This document shows positions 1 through 7,763 of a stretch of DNA of 64,000 nucleotides, piece by piece. The notes beneath the pieces are model-generated. The model saw nothing but the letters and a program-made list of their open reading frames with translations. It had not been told where the DNA came from and ran no database searches. The translations under genes were made by a program, and so were the position numbers. The first letter of the stretch is position 1; every line of letters starts with the position of its first letter. This DNA comes from Billgrantia aerodenitrificans (GTDB lineage: Bacteria; Pseudomonadota; Gammaproteobacteria; Pseudomonadales; Halomonadaceae): contig NZ_JABFTV010000007.1 of the NCBI RefSeq assembly GCF_021404405.1, forward strand, positions 248,001 through 312,000, given 5' to 3'.

Positions 1-305
1 GCGGAGTAGGCAACGAACAGGCAGATGATGATGGAGGCTGCCATGATCAGCCGGTTCAGCCATCGTCTCGACATGACCGGAAGGGAGTCGCGCAGCTCTG
101 ACATCTGTATGTTTTCGCCGCTGGCGATGACCAGCGGGTAGGATGAAAAGACGAGGCATATCAGGAGAAAGCGCGTCAGTTCGCCGGAGCCGGGGATCGA
201 GGTACCGAGCAGGTCGCGAGAGAGCACTTGCAGGAACGGCACCAGGATCATGCCGGCGAGAAGCAGGGCGCAGAAAATCTCGAGCCACTTTCTTGGGTAT
301 CTCAT
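1..305 (-). CDS. TRAP transporter small permease (DctQ-like), partial
   Basis: Small membrane subunit of a tripartite ATP-independent periplasmic (TRAP) importer. The gene runs off the left edge, so only about the first 101 codons (the N-terminal part) are visible. The protein begins MRYPRKWLEIFCALLLAGMI, a short basic start followed by a hydrophobic helix. It continues through QVLSRDLLGTSIPGSGELTRF, the usual DctQ loop before the second helix, and on into two more hydrophobic stretches. It lies 55 bp downstream of the DctP-like gene, separated by a GC-rich hairpin, and the large permease DctM is expected beyond the edge. The ATG at 303-305 is the natural start. Family assignment is firm; the substrate is unknown. 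Confidence 0.85.
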   Translation of the reverse strand, partial: MRYPRKWLEIFCALLLAGMILVPFLQVLSRDLLGTSIPGSGELTRFLLICLVFSSYPLVIASGENIQMSELRDSLPVMSRRWLNRLIMAASIIICLFVAYS

Positions 306-327
306 TTTTCACCCATCGGGTCATGTT

Positions 328-355
328 CCGGCGAGAGGCCATCGCCCCTCGCCGG
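328..355 (-). other. Intercistronic hairpin after TRAP binding-protein gene
   Basis: CCGGCGAG (328-335) pairs perfectly with CTCGCCGG (348-355) around a 12-nt loop. It begins five bases after the DctP stop on the minus strand and lies before the DctQ start. There is no T-run, so it is more likely a 3' mRNA stabiliser or attenuator than a full terminator. It is one of six such hairpins in the window. Confidence 0.6.
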
Positions 356-360
356 TACCG

Positions 361-1353
361 TTACTCCACTTCCCCGATCATTTCGATGTAGGGCTCGAAA
401 TTGGGGTAGTCGCGGTTGATCTGTGCCAGCACCTGCTCGCGGAAGGCATCGATATCCAGCCCATCCTCTTCGGTGATGATGGTCATGCCGCGCTGAGTCA
501 GCTCTTCGATGAGTTCCTCTTCGGTCTCCTGCGCCCAGCGCAGCGACTCTTCCGCCTTTTCTGTCAACACGTTGGTGATGGCCTCCTGGTATTCCTCGTC
601 CAGGGACTGCCATACGTTCTCGTTGATGAAGACAGCGAGGATGGAGTGCATGTGGCCGGTCAGCGAAACATGCGACTGCACTTCGTGCAGGTTATCGGAA
701 CGGATCATGGTCAAGGGGTTTTCCTGGCCCACGACCAGCCCGGTCATCAGGGAGGTGGGCAGCTCCGAGACCTCTACCGGGGTAGGGTCTGCACCAAAGC
801 CCCGGACCATGGAGATCCAGATATCGAGCGGTACGGCACGAAATGGCTTACCTGCCAGATCGTCGGGTGATTCCACGGGGAAGTTGGCCGTGATGTGGCG
901 AGCGCCGCGGTACATCCTGCCGATGATGCGCATGCCGGCCTCGTCGATCAGTTGCTCGTTCATCTCGCTGATGACCGGCGAGTTCGGGTCAGTGGCCCTG
1001 AGGGCATGCTCCGCATCGCGATAGATGAAGGGCGCATTGAACACCGCGATATCCGGTACGGATTGCGCCAGGGAGGCGAACTCGTGATGGGCCATGGAAA
1101 TGGAGCCCAGCGATACGCCATCCACCATTTCTGCTACGCCACCCAATTGGCTGGCCGGAAAGATGGTGATGCTGACCCCGCCATCGGTGGCTTCCTCGAT
1201 GGCGGCGGAGGCTTCCGACGCGAAGCGGGTCTGTGCGTCGCCTTCCGCACCGACGTGGGCGTAACGCAGCGTGGTGGCGGAGACGGAGGCGGAGGCAAGG
1301 CCAAGGAGAAAGGCTGCCGCTAGCGTGAGAGGGAACCGATGTTTGAGCTTCAT
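361..1353 (-). CDS. dctP: TRAP transporter substrate-binding protein (DctP family)
   Basis: Periplasmic ligand receptor of a TRAP importer, 330 residues. Residues 1-26 form a signal peptide ending SASVSA. Family landmarks are the ligand-clamping arginine in GKPFRAVPLDIW (Arg172) and VVGQENPL (207-214), the counterpart of the DGQENP motif, followed by hinge and C-terminal helices. It precedes the DctQ gene on the same strand. The upstream gene is a PdxA-like dehydrogenase, with a palindromic operator and a leader hairpin in between. This suggests it is both read through from the catabolic genes and regulated on its own. The start has GAGGTCC upstream. The ligand is unknown; a sugar acid or hydroxyacid is plausible from the neighbours. 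Confidence 0.9.
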   Translation of the reverse strand: MKLKHRFPLTLAAAFLLGLASASVSATTLRYAHVGAEGDAQTRFASEASAAIEEATDGGVSITIFPASQLGGVAEMVDGVSLGSISMAHHEFASLAQSVPDIAVFNAPFIYRDAEHALRATDPNSPVISEMNEQLIDEAGMRIIGRMYRGARHITANFPVESPDDLAGKPFRAVPLDIWISMVRGFGADPTPVEVSELPTSLMTGLVVGQENPLTMIRSDNLHEVQSHVSLTGHMHSILAVFINENVWQSLDEEYQEAITNVLTEKAEESLRWAQETEEELIEELTQRGMTIITEEDGLDIDAFREQVLAQINRDYPNFEPYIEMIGEVE

Positions 1354-1383
1354 GCTGGACCTCGTTGTTGTTGTAGAGGGGGG

Positions 1384-1414
1384 CCGCGCCCCTGGCTCGG
1401 CGCCAGGGGCGCGG
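1384..1414 (-). other. 13-bp GC hairpin in leader of first dctP
   Basis: CCGCGCCCCTGGC (1384-1396) and GCCAGGGGCGCGG (1402-1414) form a perfect 13-bp stem with a 5-nt loop. It lies between the operator at 1439 and the dctP start, so it would sit in the 5' leader. No T-run follows on either strand. It could protect the mRNA 5' end or partly terminate read-through from the PdxA-like gene. Confidence 0.55.
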
Positions 1415-1438
1415 ACGTGCCTTCAATATGCTGATGTC

Positions 1439-1454
1439 ATTATGAACTCATAAT
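1439..1454 (-). promoter_or_regulatory. Palindromic operator, family 1, upstream of first dctP
   Basis: ATTATGA-AC-TCATAAT is a perfect 7-bp inverted repeat with a 2-bp centre. Read toward dctP (minus strand) it is ATTATGAGTTCATAAT, identical to the core of the sites at 7635 and 13119 and in the same orientation to its gene. The CATAAT half can act as a -10 element. Confidence 0.65.
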
Positions 1455-1501
1455 TCATTATTTTTATATATACTTTCGTCTACTCATGTTTGTCGATTCG
1501 G

Positions 1502-2518
1502 CTAAGCGCTGCGGCTGAGGGCATGATGCGTGCCCATGCGGCAGGCGATGGTGAAGGCGTGGCGCATGGCTTCGACGCTGGCCTTGCCCTGGCCGACGAT
1601 GTCGAAGGCGGTGCCATGGGCCGGCGTGGTGATGGGAATCGGCAGCCCGCCCTGGACGGTGACGCCACGCTCGAAGCCCAGCAGCTTGAGGGCGATCTGG
1701 CCCTGGTCGTGGTACATGGTGACGACAGCGTCGAACTCGCCGTCGCGGGCGCGGCGAAAGAGGGTGTCGGCAGGGAAAGGACCCTGGGCCGGGTAGCCGG
1801 CGGCGACGCAGGCCTCAACGGCCGGTGCGATGACGTCGATCTCCTCTCGTCCGCAGGTGCCGCCCTCGCCGGCGTGGGGGTTGATAGCCGCCACCGCGAT
1901 GCGCGGCTGCGTCACGCCCGCTGCCACCAGGGCGTCGTGGATCAGGCGGGTGGCGTTCAGGATGCGCTCCGGCGTAACGTAGCCGGCGGCCTCGCTGAGC
2001 GGTACGTGGGAGGAGATGCGCGAGGTCCAGAGGTTGCCGAGGGTATTGAATTCGCACACCTCGCCCGGGACCTGCAGGTACTCGGCGAAGAAGTGCAGCT
2101 CGTCCTCATGGCGCAGGCCGCCCTGCTTCATGGCCAGCTTGTTGAGCGGGGCGAAGCAGATGGCATCGATTCGCCCCGCCTGGGCGGCCTCCAGGCAGTG
2201 GGCCAATACCTTCAGCACCGAGGCGCCGCAGGCGGCATCGACCCGGCCGAACTCGACCTCCTCTGGCCGGATGGTGTTCAGCGGCAGCAGTACGGGGCCG
2301 GCCTGGCCGCGGGCCTGCTCCCAGGCGGTGATCTCGGGCAGCGTGAGCGCGGTGCCGGCCACCCGCTGGCCTTCCTGCCACAGCCAGGGGTCGCCCACCA
2401 CCACCACGTCGCTCCCTTCGATTGCCTGGCGGTCGGCCAGCAGCTTGGCGACGAGCTCGGGGCCGATGCCTGCCGGGTCGCCCAGGGGCACGGCGATGCA
2501 GGGTCTTGACTGGGTCAT
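1502..2518 (-). CDS. pdxA: PdxA-family 4-phospho-hydroxyacid dehydrogenase
   Basis: NAD-dependent oxidative decarboxylase of the 4-hydroxythreonine-4-phosphate dehydrogenase family, 338 residues, cytoplasmic. The three zinc-binding histidine motifs are visible: SSHVPL, NPHAGEGG and YHDQGQIALK. GDPAGIGPE lies at the N terminus and ITTPAHGTAFDIVG near the C terminus. It follows the enolase gene by 22 bp, with AGGAG before the ATG. Linkage to a sugar-acid dehydratase and importers argues for the PdxA2 type, which acts on D-threonate or D-erythronate 4-phosphate, rather than vitamin B6 synthesis. However, the expected four-carbon acid kinase is not in this window. The family is firm and the substrate open. 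Confidence 0.85.
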   Translation of the reverse strand: MTQSRPCIAVPLGDPAGIGPELVAKLLADRQAIEGSDVVVVGDPWLWQEGQRVAGTALTLPEITAWEQARGQAGPVLLPLNTIRPEEVEFGRVDAACGASVLKVLAHCLEAAQAGRIDAICFAPLNKLAMKQGGLRHEDELHFFAEYLQVPGEVCEFNTLGNLWTSRISSHVPLSEAAGYVTPERILNATRLIHDALVAAGVTQPRIAVAAINPHAGEGGTCGREEIDVIAPAVEACVAAGYPAQGPFPADTLFRRARDGEFDAVVTMYHDQGQIALKLLGFERGVTVQGGLPIPITTPAHGTAFDIVGQGKASVEAMRHAFTIACRMGTHHALSRSA

Positions 2519-2540
2519 CTTGGGTCTCCTTCGTAGTGGG

Positions 2541-3845
2541 TCAGCCGTCCTGCCAGGCGGCGCCGTCCGGGTAGAGGTGGCGTGACAGCGACTCGGGGTG
2601 GAGGCTGATGCTGTAGCCGGGGGCGGTCGGCACCTGATAGCGGCCGTTGCGGATCGTCACGGGGTGCTCGAAGTGCTCGTGCAGATGATCGACGTATTCG
2701 AGGATGCGCCCCTCGAGAGAGCCCGAAACGGCGATATAGTCGAACAGCGAGACGTGCTGCACGTACTCGCAGAGACCGACGCCGCCGGCGTGGGGGCAGA
2801 CCGGCACGCCATGCTTGGCGGCCAGCAGCAGCACCACGATGACCTCGTTCAGCCCGCCGAGACGGGCGGCATCGACCTGACAGTAGTCGAGGGCACCGGC
2901 CTGCAGCAGCTGCTTGAACATCACCCGGTTGTGGCAGTGCTCGCCGGTGGCCACCCCGATCGAGCCCAGCCGGCGTCGAATCTCGGCGTGGCCGAGGATG
3001 TCGTCGGGGCTGGTCGGCTCCTCGATCCACAGCGGATCGAATTCGGCCAGCCGGCGCATGTTGGCAATCGCCTCGTCGACGTCCCACATCTGGTTGGCGT
3101 CCATCATAAGGGCGCGTTCCCAGCCGATCTCCTCGCGCAGGATCTGGGCGCGACGACGGTCCTCCTCCAGGTTACCGCCCACCTTCTGCTTGAAGTGCGT
3201 CCAGCCTTCGGCCAGCGCCTCGCGCGCCAGGCGCCGCACTTTGTCATCGTCGTAGCCGAGCCAGCCGGCCGAGGTGGTATAGGCCGGGTAGCCATGCTCG
3301 CGCATCTCCCGTTCACGGTCGGCGCGGCCGGCTGCATTGCGACGCAGTAACCCCAGCGCTTCCTCGGGAGTCAGGGCGTCGGTGACGAAGCGGAAGTCGA
3401 GGCAGCGGATCAGCTGCTCGGGCGGCATGTCGACCAGCAGCTTCCACACCGGCTTGCCTTCCGCCTTGGCCCACAGATCCCAGACGGCATTGACGATGGC
3501 CGCCGTGGCCAGGTGGATCGCGCCCTTCTCCGGTCCGATCCAGCGCAGCTGGCTGTCGCCGCTGGTCAGCTCGCGCCAGAAGCGGCCCATCTCGGCGGTG
3601 ATGTCGTCGAGCCGGCGGCCCTCGATCAGGTAGGCCAGCGACTCTACGGCCTTGACGCAGATTTCGTTACCGCGGCCGATGGTGAAGGTCAGGCCGTGGC
3701 CGCTGAGCCCGTTCCCGGCATCGGTGTGCAGGGTGACATAGGTGGCAGAGTAGTCCGGCGCCGCGTTCATGGCATCGGAGCCATCCAGGGAGCGTGAGGT
3801 AGGAAAGCGGATGTCCTGAACCTCGAGACGGGTGATGGTGGTCAT
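2541..3845 (-). CDS. L-fuconate dehydratase-like enolase superfamily protein
   Basis: Probable sugar-acid dehydratase of the mandelate racemase / enolase superfamily, cytoplasmic and Mg-dependent. The N terminus has the FucD signature FPTSRSLDGSDAMN and GLTFTIGRGNE. The barrel carries FKQKVGGN (acid/base lysine region), MMDANQMWDV and WIEEPTSPDDILGHAEIRRR as metal-ligand loops, then TGEHCHNR and HAGGVGLCEYVQHV. About 434 residues, the usual length for L-fuconate dehydratase (also the human ENOSF1 family). I chose MTTITRLEVQD as the start because homologues begin there; the open frame extends 27 codons upstream. It heads an operon with the PdxA-like gene. Other fucose-pathway enzymes are not adjacent, so the true substrate may be a related aldonate. 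Confidence 0.82.
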   Translation of the reverse strand: MTTITRLEVQDIRFPTSRSLDGSDAMNAAPDYSATYVTLHTDAGNGLSGHGLTFTIGRGNEICVKAVESLAYLIEGRRLDDITAEMGRFWRELTSGDSQLRWIGPEKGAIHLATAAIVNAVWDLWAKAEGKPVWKLLVDMPPEQLIRCLDFRFVTDALTPEEALGLLRRNAAGRADREREMREHGYPAYTTSAGWLGYDDDKVRRLAREALAEGWTHFKQKVGGNLEEDRRRAQILREEIGWERALMMDANQMWDVDEAIANMRRLAEFDPLWIEEPTSPDDILGHAEIRRRLGSIGVATGEHCHNRVMFKQLLQAGALDYCQVDAARLGGLNEVIVVLLLAAKHGVPVCPHAGGVGLCEYVQHVSLFDYIAVSGSLEGRILEYVDHLHEHFEHPVTIRNGRYQVPTAPGYSISLHPESLSRHLYPDGAAWQDG

Positions 3846-4039
3846 GGCGACAATTCCAGCAAGGTCTAAGAGAAGTAAAGATTTGTTGTCCAACCCAGCC
3901 TGGTGGGCAATCCAATAACCTTCCAATCGTTTTTTTCGTATCTACGTTAACCAGCGGTTATCGAAACGCACTGCAGGCCCTGTCGTGGTCCTCGAGGATG
4001 CGGCGCGTCCGGTTTCCTCTCGACGAAAGTATGATTCTT

Positions 4040-4057
4040 AATTTTGGATTCATAATT
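4040..4057 (+). promoter_or_regulatory. Degenerate family 1 operator upstream of aldehyde dehydrogenase
   Basis: AATTTTGG-AT-TCATAATT: the right half matches AATTATGA-GT-TCATAATT exactly and the left half at 6 of 8 positions. It lies about 90 bp before the aldehyde dehydrogenase start. Confidence 0.45.
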
Positions 4058-4080
4058 CAAAGTCTCAAGATCATTCTTCG

Positions 4081-4125
4081 TCAGAAAGTCCGTGATCAGA
4101 AAGTCCGTGATCAGACAAACCGTGA
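4081..4125 (+). repeat. Three 15-bp tandem repeats in the aldehyde dehydrogenase leader
   Basis: TCAGAAAGTCCGTGA occurs twice head to tail (4081-4095, 4096-4110). A third, diverged copy TCAGACAAACCGTGA follows (4111-4125). The array ends 21 bp before the start codon, just before the ribosome-binding site. Confidence 0.8.
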
Positions 4126-4146
4126 TGCGAGAGGAGGCAGGAGAAG

Positions 4147-5646
4147 ATGCGCGAGGAGAGTGGAGAAAATCAGAGCCCGACCGGTGGTCGGCAGCCGCAG
4201 CTGCAGGACCCGGCGCTGTTCAGGCAGCATGCCTACATCGATGGAAGCTGGGTCGATGCCAGCGACGAGGCGGTCATCGAGGTGATCGACCCGGCCAGCG
4301 ACACGCGGCTAGGCAGCGTGCCCCGCCTGCCTCAGGCACAGGTGCGTGAAGCCATCGAGGCAGCCGAGCGAGCCCTGCCGGAGTGGAAGGCCAGGACCGC
4401 CAAGGAGCGAGCCGCCATCCTGCGGCGCTGGTACGAGCTGTGCATGGCGCACCAGGAGGATCTGGCCCGTATCCTGACCCTGGAGCAGGGCAAGCCGTTG
4501 GCCGAGGCCCGGGGCGAGATCGCTTATGGCTCCGCCTTCATCGAGTGGTTCGCCGAAGAGGCCAAGCGGGTATACGGTGACGTCATTCCGGCCCATGCCA
4601 GGGATCGCCGCATCGTGGTCACCAAGGAACCGGTCGGCGTGGTGGCCGCCATCACGCCCTGGAATTTCCCCAACGCGATGATCACCCGCAAGGCCGCCGC
4701 CGCCATGGCGGCCGGCTGCACGGTGGTGGTCAAGCCGGCATCCAGCACGCCCTTCTCGGCGCTGGCCCTGGCCGAGCTGGCCGGGCGCGCCGGTGTGCCC
4801 CGGGGAGTGCTCAACGTGGTCACCGGCAGTGCCCGCACGGTGGGCGATGAGCTGACCGCCAACCCGCTGGTACGCAAGCTCTCCTTCACCGGCTCCACCG
4901 AGGTGGGCAAGGTGCTGCTCACCGCCTGCGCCCAGACGGTCAAGAAGGTCTCCATGGAGTTGGGTGGTAACGCTCCCTTCATCATCTTCGATGACGCCGA
5001 TCTCGACCAGGCGGTGGCCGGGGTGATGGCTTCCAAGTTCCGTAACACCGGCCAGACCTGCGTATGCGCCAACCGTATCTTCGTCCACGAGCGGATCTAC
5101 GATGCCTTCGCCGAGCGCCTCGCCCAAGCGGTGGCGGCGCAGCAGGTCGGCAATGGCCTGGAGGAAGGGGTGACTCTGGGGCCGCTGATCGATCAGGCCG
5201 CGGTGGCCAAGGTCGAGGAGCACATCGCCGACGCCCGCGAGCGCGGGGCCAGCGTCTACCTGGGCGGGCAGCGGCATGCGCTGGGCGGCAACTTCTTCGA
5301 GCCGACGATTCTCACCGACGTCTCCAGCGATGCGCGGCTGATGAACGAGGAGACCTTCGGCCCCGTGGCGCCGCTGCTGCGCTTCAGCGACGAGCAGGAG
5401 GTGGTGCGCATGGCCAACGATACCCCCTATGGCCTGGCCAGCTACTTCTATACCCGCGATGTGGGCCGGGTGTGGCGGGTGGCCGAGGCCCTGGAGTGCG
5501 GCATCGTGGGCATCAACGAAGGCATCATCTCCAGCGAGCTGGCCCCGTTCGGCGGCGTCAAGGAGTCCGGTATCGGACGGGAGGGCTCCAAGTACGGCAT
5601 TGAGGACTACATCGAAATCAAATATCTCTGCATGGGTGGGTTGTGA
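4147..5646 (+). CDS. NAD(P)-dependent aldehyde dehydrogenase, GabD-like
   Basis: Oxidises an aldehyde or semialdehyde to the acid in the cytoplasm; 499 residues. Canonical ALDH motifs are present: [11 protein letters not shown] (cofactor/oxyanion Asn), FTGSTEVGK (Rossmann loop), [10 protein letters not shown] (general-base Glu), [11 protein letters not shown] (nucleophilic Cys) and [10 protein letters not shown]. The double-cysteine CVCANR form and overall pattern resemble succinate- or glutarate-semialdehyde dehydrogenases. The first 25 or so residues are a variable extension. Start ATG has GAGGAGG and GGAG upstream. The next gene starts one base after the stop, so the two are translationally linked. 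The real substrate is probably an aldehyde of the adjacent sugar-acid route. Confidence 0.88.
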   Translation: MREESGENQSPTGGRQPQLQDPALFRQHAYIDGSWVDASDEAVIEVIDPASDTRLGSVPRLPQAQVREAIEAAERALPEWKARTAKERAAILRRWYELCMAHQEDLARILTLEQGKPLAEARGEIAYGSAFIEWFAEEAKRVYGDVIPAHARDRRIVVTKEPVGVVAAITPWNFPNAMITRKAAAAMAAGCTVVVKPASSTPFSALALAELAGRAGVPRGVLNVVTGSARTVGDELTANPLVRKLSFTGSTEVGKVLLTACAQTVKKVSMELGGNAPFIIFDDADLDQAVAGVMASKFRNTGQTCVCANRIFVHERIYDAFAERLAQAVAAQQVGNGLEEGVTLGPLIDQAAVAKVEEHIADARERGASVYLGGQRHALGGNFFEPTILTDVSSDARLMNEETFGPVAPLLRFSDEQEVVRMANDTPYGLASYFYTRDVGRVWRVAEALECGIVGINEGIISSELAPFGGVKESGIGREGSKYGIEDYIEIKYLCMGGL

Positions 5647-5647
5647 C

Positions 5648-6544
5648 ATGAGCGACGCGCAGTCGAAACAGCGAGTGGGCATGATCGGCATCGGCCTGAT
5701 GGGCCACGGCATCGCCACCAACGTCCAGCGCGCCGGCTGGCCGCTGGCCTTTCTCGAGCACCCCGGCAACCAGCCCGTTGCGGCACTGCTCGAGAACGGG
5801 GCGCAGGCGTTCGCCACGGCGGCGGAGCTGGCCCGGCATACCGACGTCATCATTCTCTGCGTGACCGGCTCGCCCCAGGTCGAGGAGGTGCTGCTGAGCG
5901 AGGATGGCGTGCTGCAAGGGCTCAGGCCCGGCAGCGTGATCATCGACTGCTCCACGGCGATTCCCAGCTCGACGCAGCGCATCGCCGAGGCGGTGGCGGA
6001 GGCGGGCGGGCGTTTTCTCGACGCCCCCATGACGCGCACGCCCAAGGAGGCTGCCGAGGGTCGTCTCAACCTGCTGGTGGGAGGCGATGCCGAACTGTTC
6101 GCGGCGCAGCAGCCGCTGCTCGAGAGCTTCGCCGAGAACATCACCCATGCCGGCCCGGTGGGGGCCGGTCATCAGCTCAAGCTGCTGCACAACTTCGTCT
6201 CGGTGGGCTTCTCCACCGTGCTTGCCGAGGCGGCGGCCTGCGCCGAACGGGGCGGCATCGACCCGCATGTCTTCGTCGACGTGCTGGCCAAGGGCGGTGG
6301 GGCGGGCACCGTGCTCGAACGGCTGCGGCCCTACATTCAGGAGCGCGACACCTCGGGCTTCCGTTTCAGCATCGCCAACGCCCACAAGGACCTCGGCTAC
6401 TACCTGGCCATGGCCGGCGACCTGGGGGCGGCGAAGGTGGCCGCAGCGGGCATCGACGAGGTGCTGGGGCAGGCCGAGGGGGCGGGGCACGCTCAGGCCA
6501 CGCTCCCCGAGTTGATCGGTCTGCTCGGCAGGGGAGACATCTGA
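5648..6544 (+). CDS. NAD-binding beta-hydroxyacid dehydrogenase (3-HIBDH / L-threonate dehydrogenase type)
   Basis: Oxidises a beta-hydroxyacid, or reduces the matching semialdehyde, using NAD(P). 298 residues. The N-terminal Rossmann fold has GMIGIGLMGHGIATN. DAPMTRTPKEAAEGRL is the substrate loop (normally DAPVSGG, so the pocket is altered). GAGHQLKLLHN holds the catalytic lysine. Start ATG at 5648 lies one base after the aldehyde dehydrogenase stop. The changed substrate loop argues against simple 3-hydroxyisobutyrate or tartronate semialdehyde activity; compare the glxR product at 54895, which has DAPVSGGEGGA. Confidence 0.85.
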   Translation: MSDAQSKQRVGMIGIGLMGHGIATNVQRAGWPLAFLEHPGNQPVAALLENGAQAFATAAELARHTDVIILCVTGSPQVEEVLLSEDGVLQGLRPGSVIIDCSTAIPSSTQRIAEAVAEAGGRFLDAPMTRTPKEAAEGRLNLLVGGDAELFAAQQPLLESFAENITHAGPVGAGHQLKLLHNFVSVGFSTVLAEAAACAERGGIDPHVFVDVLAKGGGAGTVLERLRPYIQERDTSGFRFSIANAHKDLGYYLAMAGDLGAAKVAAAGIDEVLGQAEGAGHAQATLPELIGLLGRGDI

Positions 6545-6626
6545 CGGCAGCGGGGCGCTGCTTGATCCCGCTGGCAGCGGCGCCTATGTTGGCTGATCGG
6601 CATAGGTTATCAGAGGGCCGGTAAAC

Positions 6627-7586
6627 GTGGACAACCTGTCATCGACCGGCCTGTGCGGCTGGATGCGTTTCAAGCACCTGCTGCTGCTGCTTCACCTCGA
6701 CAAGCGCCGCAACATGCGTGCCGCCGCCCGGCAGATGCATCTCAGCCAGCCGGCAGCCAGCAAGATGCTGCGCGACCTGGAGACCCATTTCGGCTTTGCC
6801 ATCTTCGAGCGCCAGCCTCGGGCGATGGTGCCGACCGAGCTGGGCGCTCAGCTGGTGAGGCATGCCGAGATTCTGCTCAACGATATCGAGCGCATGGTCG
6901 AGGACGTCCAGCGCATGCGCGAAGGCGGCTATGGGCGGCTGCTGATCGGTGCCATCCCGGCGGCCGCCCCCGAGATCCTGCCGGCAGCCATTGCCGCCCT
7001 CAAGGGACGGCGGCCGCGGCTGTCGGTCAGCATCGATGAGCAGAGCAGCGACCGTCTGCTGCAGGCCCTTGAATACAAGCAGCTCGATCTGGTGATCGGC
7101 CGGCTCACGGCGGTGAATCAACACAACCTGTTCGACTTCGAGCCGCTGCTTGAGGAGCCGCTGCGCGTGGTGGTGGCTCACGATCATCCTCTGGCCGGCC
7201 AGGAGCGAGTCGAACTCGCCGCGCTGCGCCATTGGCCATGGGTCCTGCATCCTCCCTCCAGTCCCATGCGTCAGGTCATCGAGGCCGCGCTGGCCGACGC
7301 CGGCATCGCCTCGCCCGACGACACCATCGAGACCACCTCGACCCAGACCACCCTGCAGCTGCTGCTGAGCGCGCCGATGCTGGCGGTGTTGCCCTGGTCG
7401 GTGCTCAAGCGCCCCCTGGCCAGCGGCCAGTATGCGGTGCTGCCGCTGACCATCGGCAAGCCGCTTGACTACTACGGCATCATCACCCGCAAGCATGAAC
7501 CGCTCTCCAGCGCCGCCGCTGAGCTGGTCGCGGAGCTGCGCCGGCAGGTGGCATTCGCCAGACCGCGCGTGTCGCGCTCCTCCTGA
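6627..7586 (+). CDS. LysR-family transcriptional regulator
   Basis: DNA-binding regulator, 319 residues. The N-terminal winged helix-turn-helix is RNMRAAARQMHLSQPAASKMLRDLE (about residues 29-53), followed by a linker helix and a periplasmic-binding-like effector domain with LLIGAIPAAAPEILP near residue 107 and LELVIGR-type strands. The GTG start at 6627 is preferred because GAGGG lies just upstream; an ATG at 6663 is possible but would leave little before the HTH. It sits between the aldehyde/hydroxyacid dehydrogenase pair and the TctCBA operon. It is the only regulator gene in the first 31 kb and so a candidate for the family 1 palindromes, though palindromes with a 2-bp centre are not typical LysR sites. 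Confidence 0.88.
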   Translation: MDNLSSTGLCGWMRFKHLLLLLHLDKRRNMRAAARQMHLSQPAASKMLRDLETHFGFAIFERQPRAMVPTELGAQLVRHAEILLNDIERMVEDVQRMREGGYGRLLIGAIPAAAPEILPAAIAALKGRRPRLSVSIDEQSSDRLLQALEYKQLDLVIGRLTAVNQHNLFDFEPLLEEPLRVVVAHDHPLAGQERVELAALRHWPWVLHPPSSPMRQVIEAALADAGIASPDDTIETTSTQTTLQLLLSAPMLAVLPWSVLKRPLASGQYAVLPLTIGKPLDYYGIITRKHEPLSSAAAELVAELRRQVAFARPRVSRSS

Positions 7587-7623
7587 CGGCTGGCCGTTCG
7601 CAGCGGCTAGACCAAAGTCGACA

Positions 7624-7652
7624 TTGATGAAATGAATTATGAGTTCATAATT
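7624..7652 (+). promoter_or_regulatory. Promoter with family 1 operator, TctCBA operon
   Basis: TTGATG (7624-7629) and CATAAT (7646-7651), 16 bp apart, form a sigma70-like promoter. The perfect inverted repeat AATTATGA-GT-TCATAATT spans 7635-7652 and overlaps the -10. The same arrangement recurs at 13108-13136 with nearly identical flanks. Occupancy of the palindrome would block RNA polymerase. Confidence 0.65.
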
Positions 7653-7763
7653 ACATTTAGCGGGAGGAGACGCCCATTCGACCCGCACCCGTGAACACGC
7701 CGGTTGCCGCCATGCCTTGGCGACGGCTTCTGATCCGACAACGACAAATAGGGTGATCGAGAG

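Larger units (their letters stand above)
3846..4146. promoter_or_regulatory. Divergent promoter region, enolase / aldehyde dehydrogenase
   Basis: No gene is evident in these 301 bases. They hold the divergent promoters of the enolase-PdxA and aldehyde dehydrogenase units, a degenerate family 1 operator (4040-4057), and three 15-bp tandem repeats (4081-4125). The stretch near 3925-3955 also contains GTTAACCAGCGGTTATC, an imperfect dyad. Confidence 0.6.

Noticed and set aside
4309..6144. Open frame of 611 codons antisense to the aldehyde and hydroxyacid dehydrogenase genes
   Set aside because: Same reason: opposite strand to two well-supported genes, no domain, low-complexity composition.
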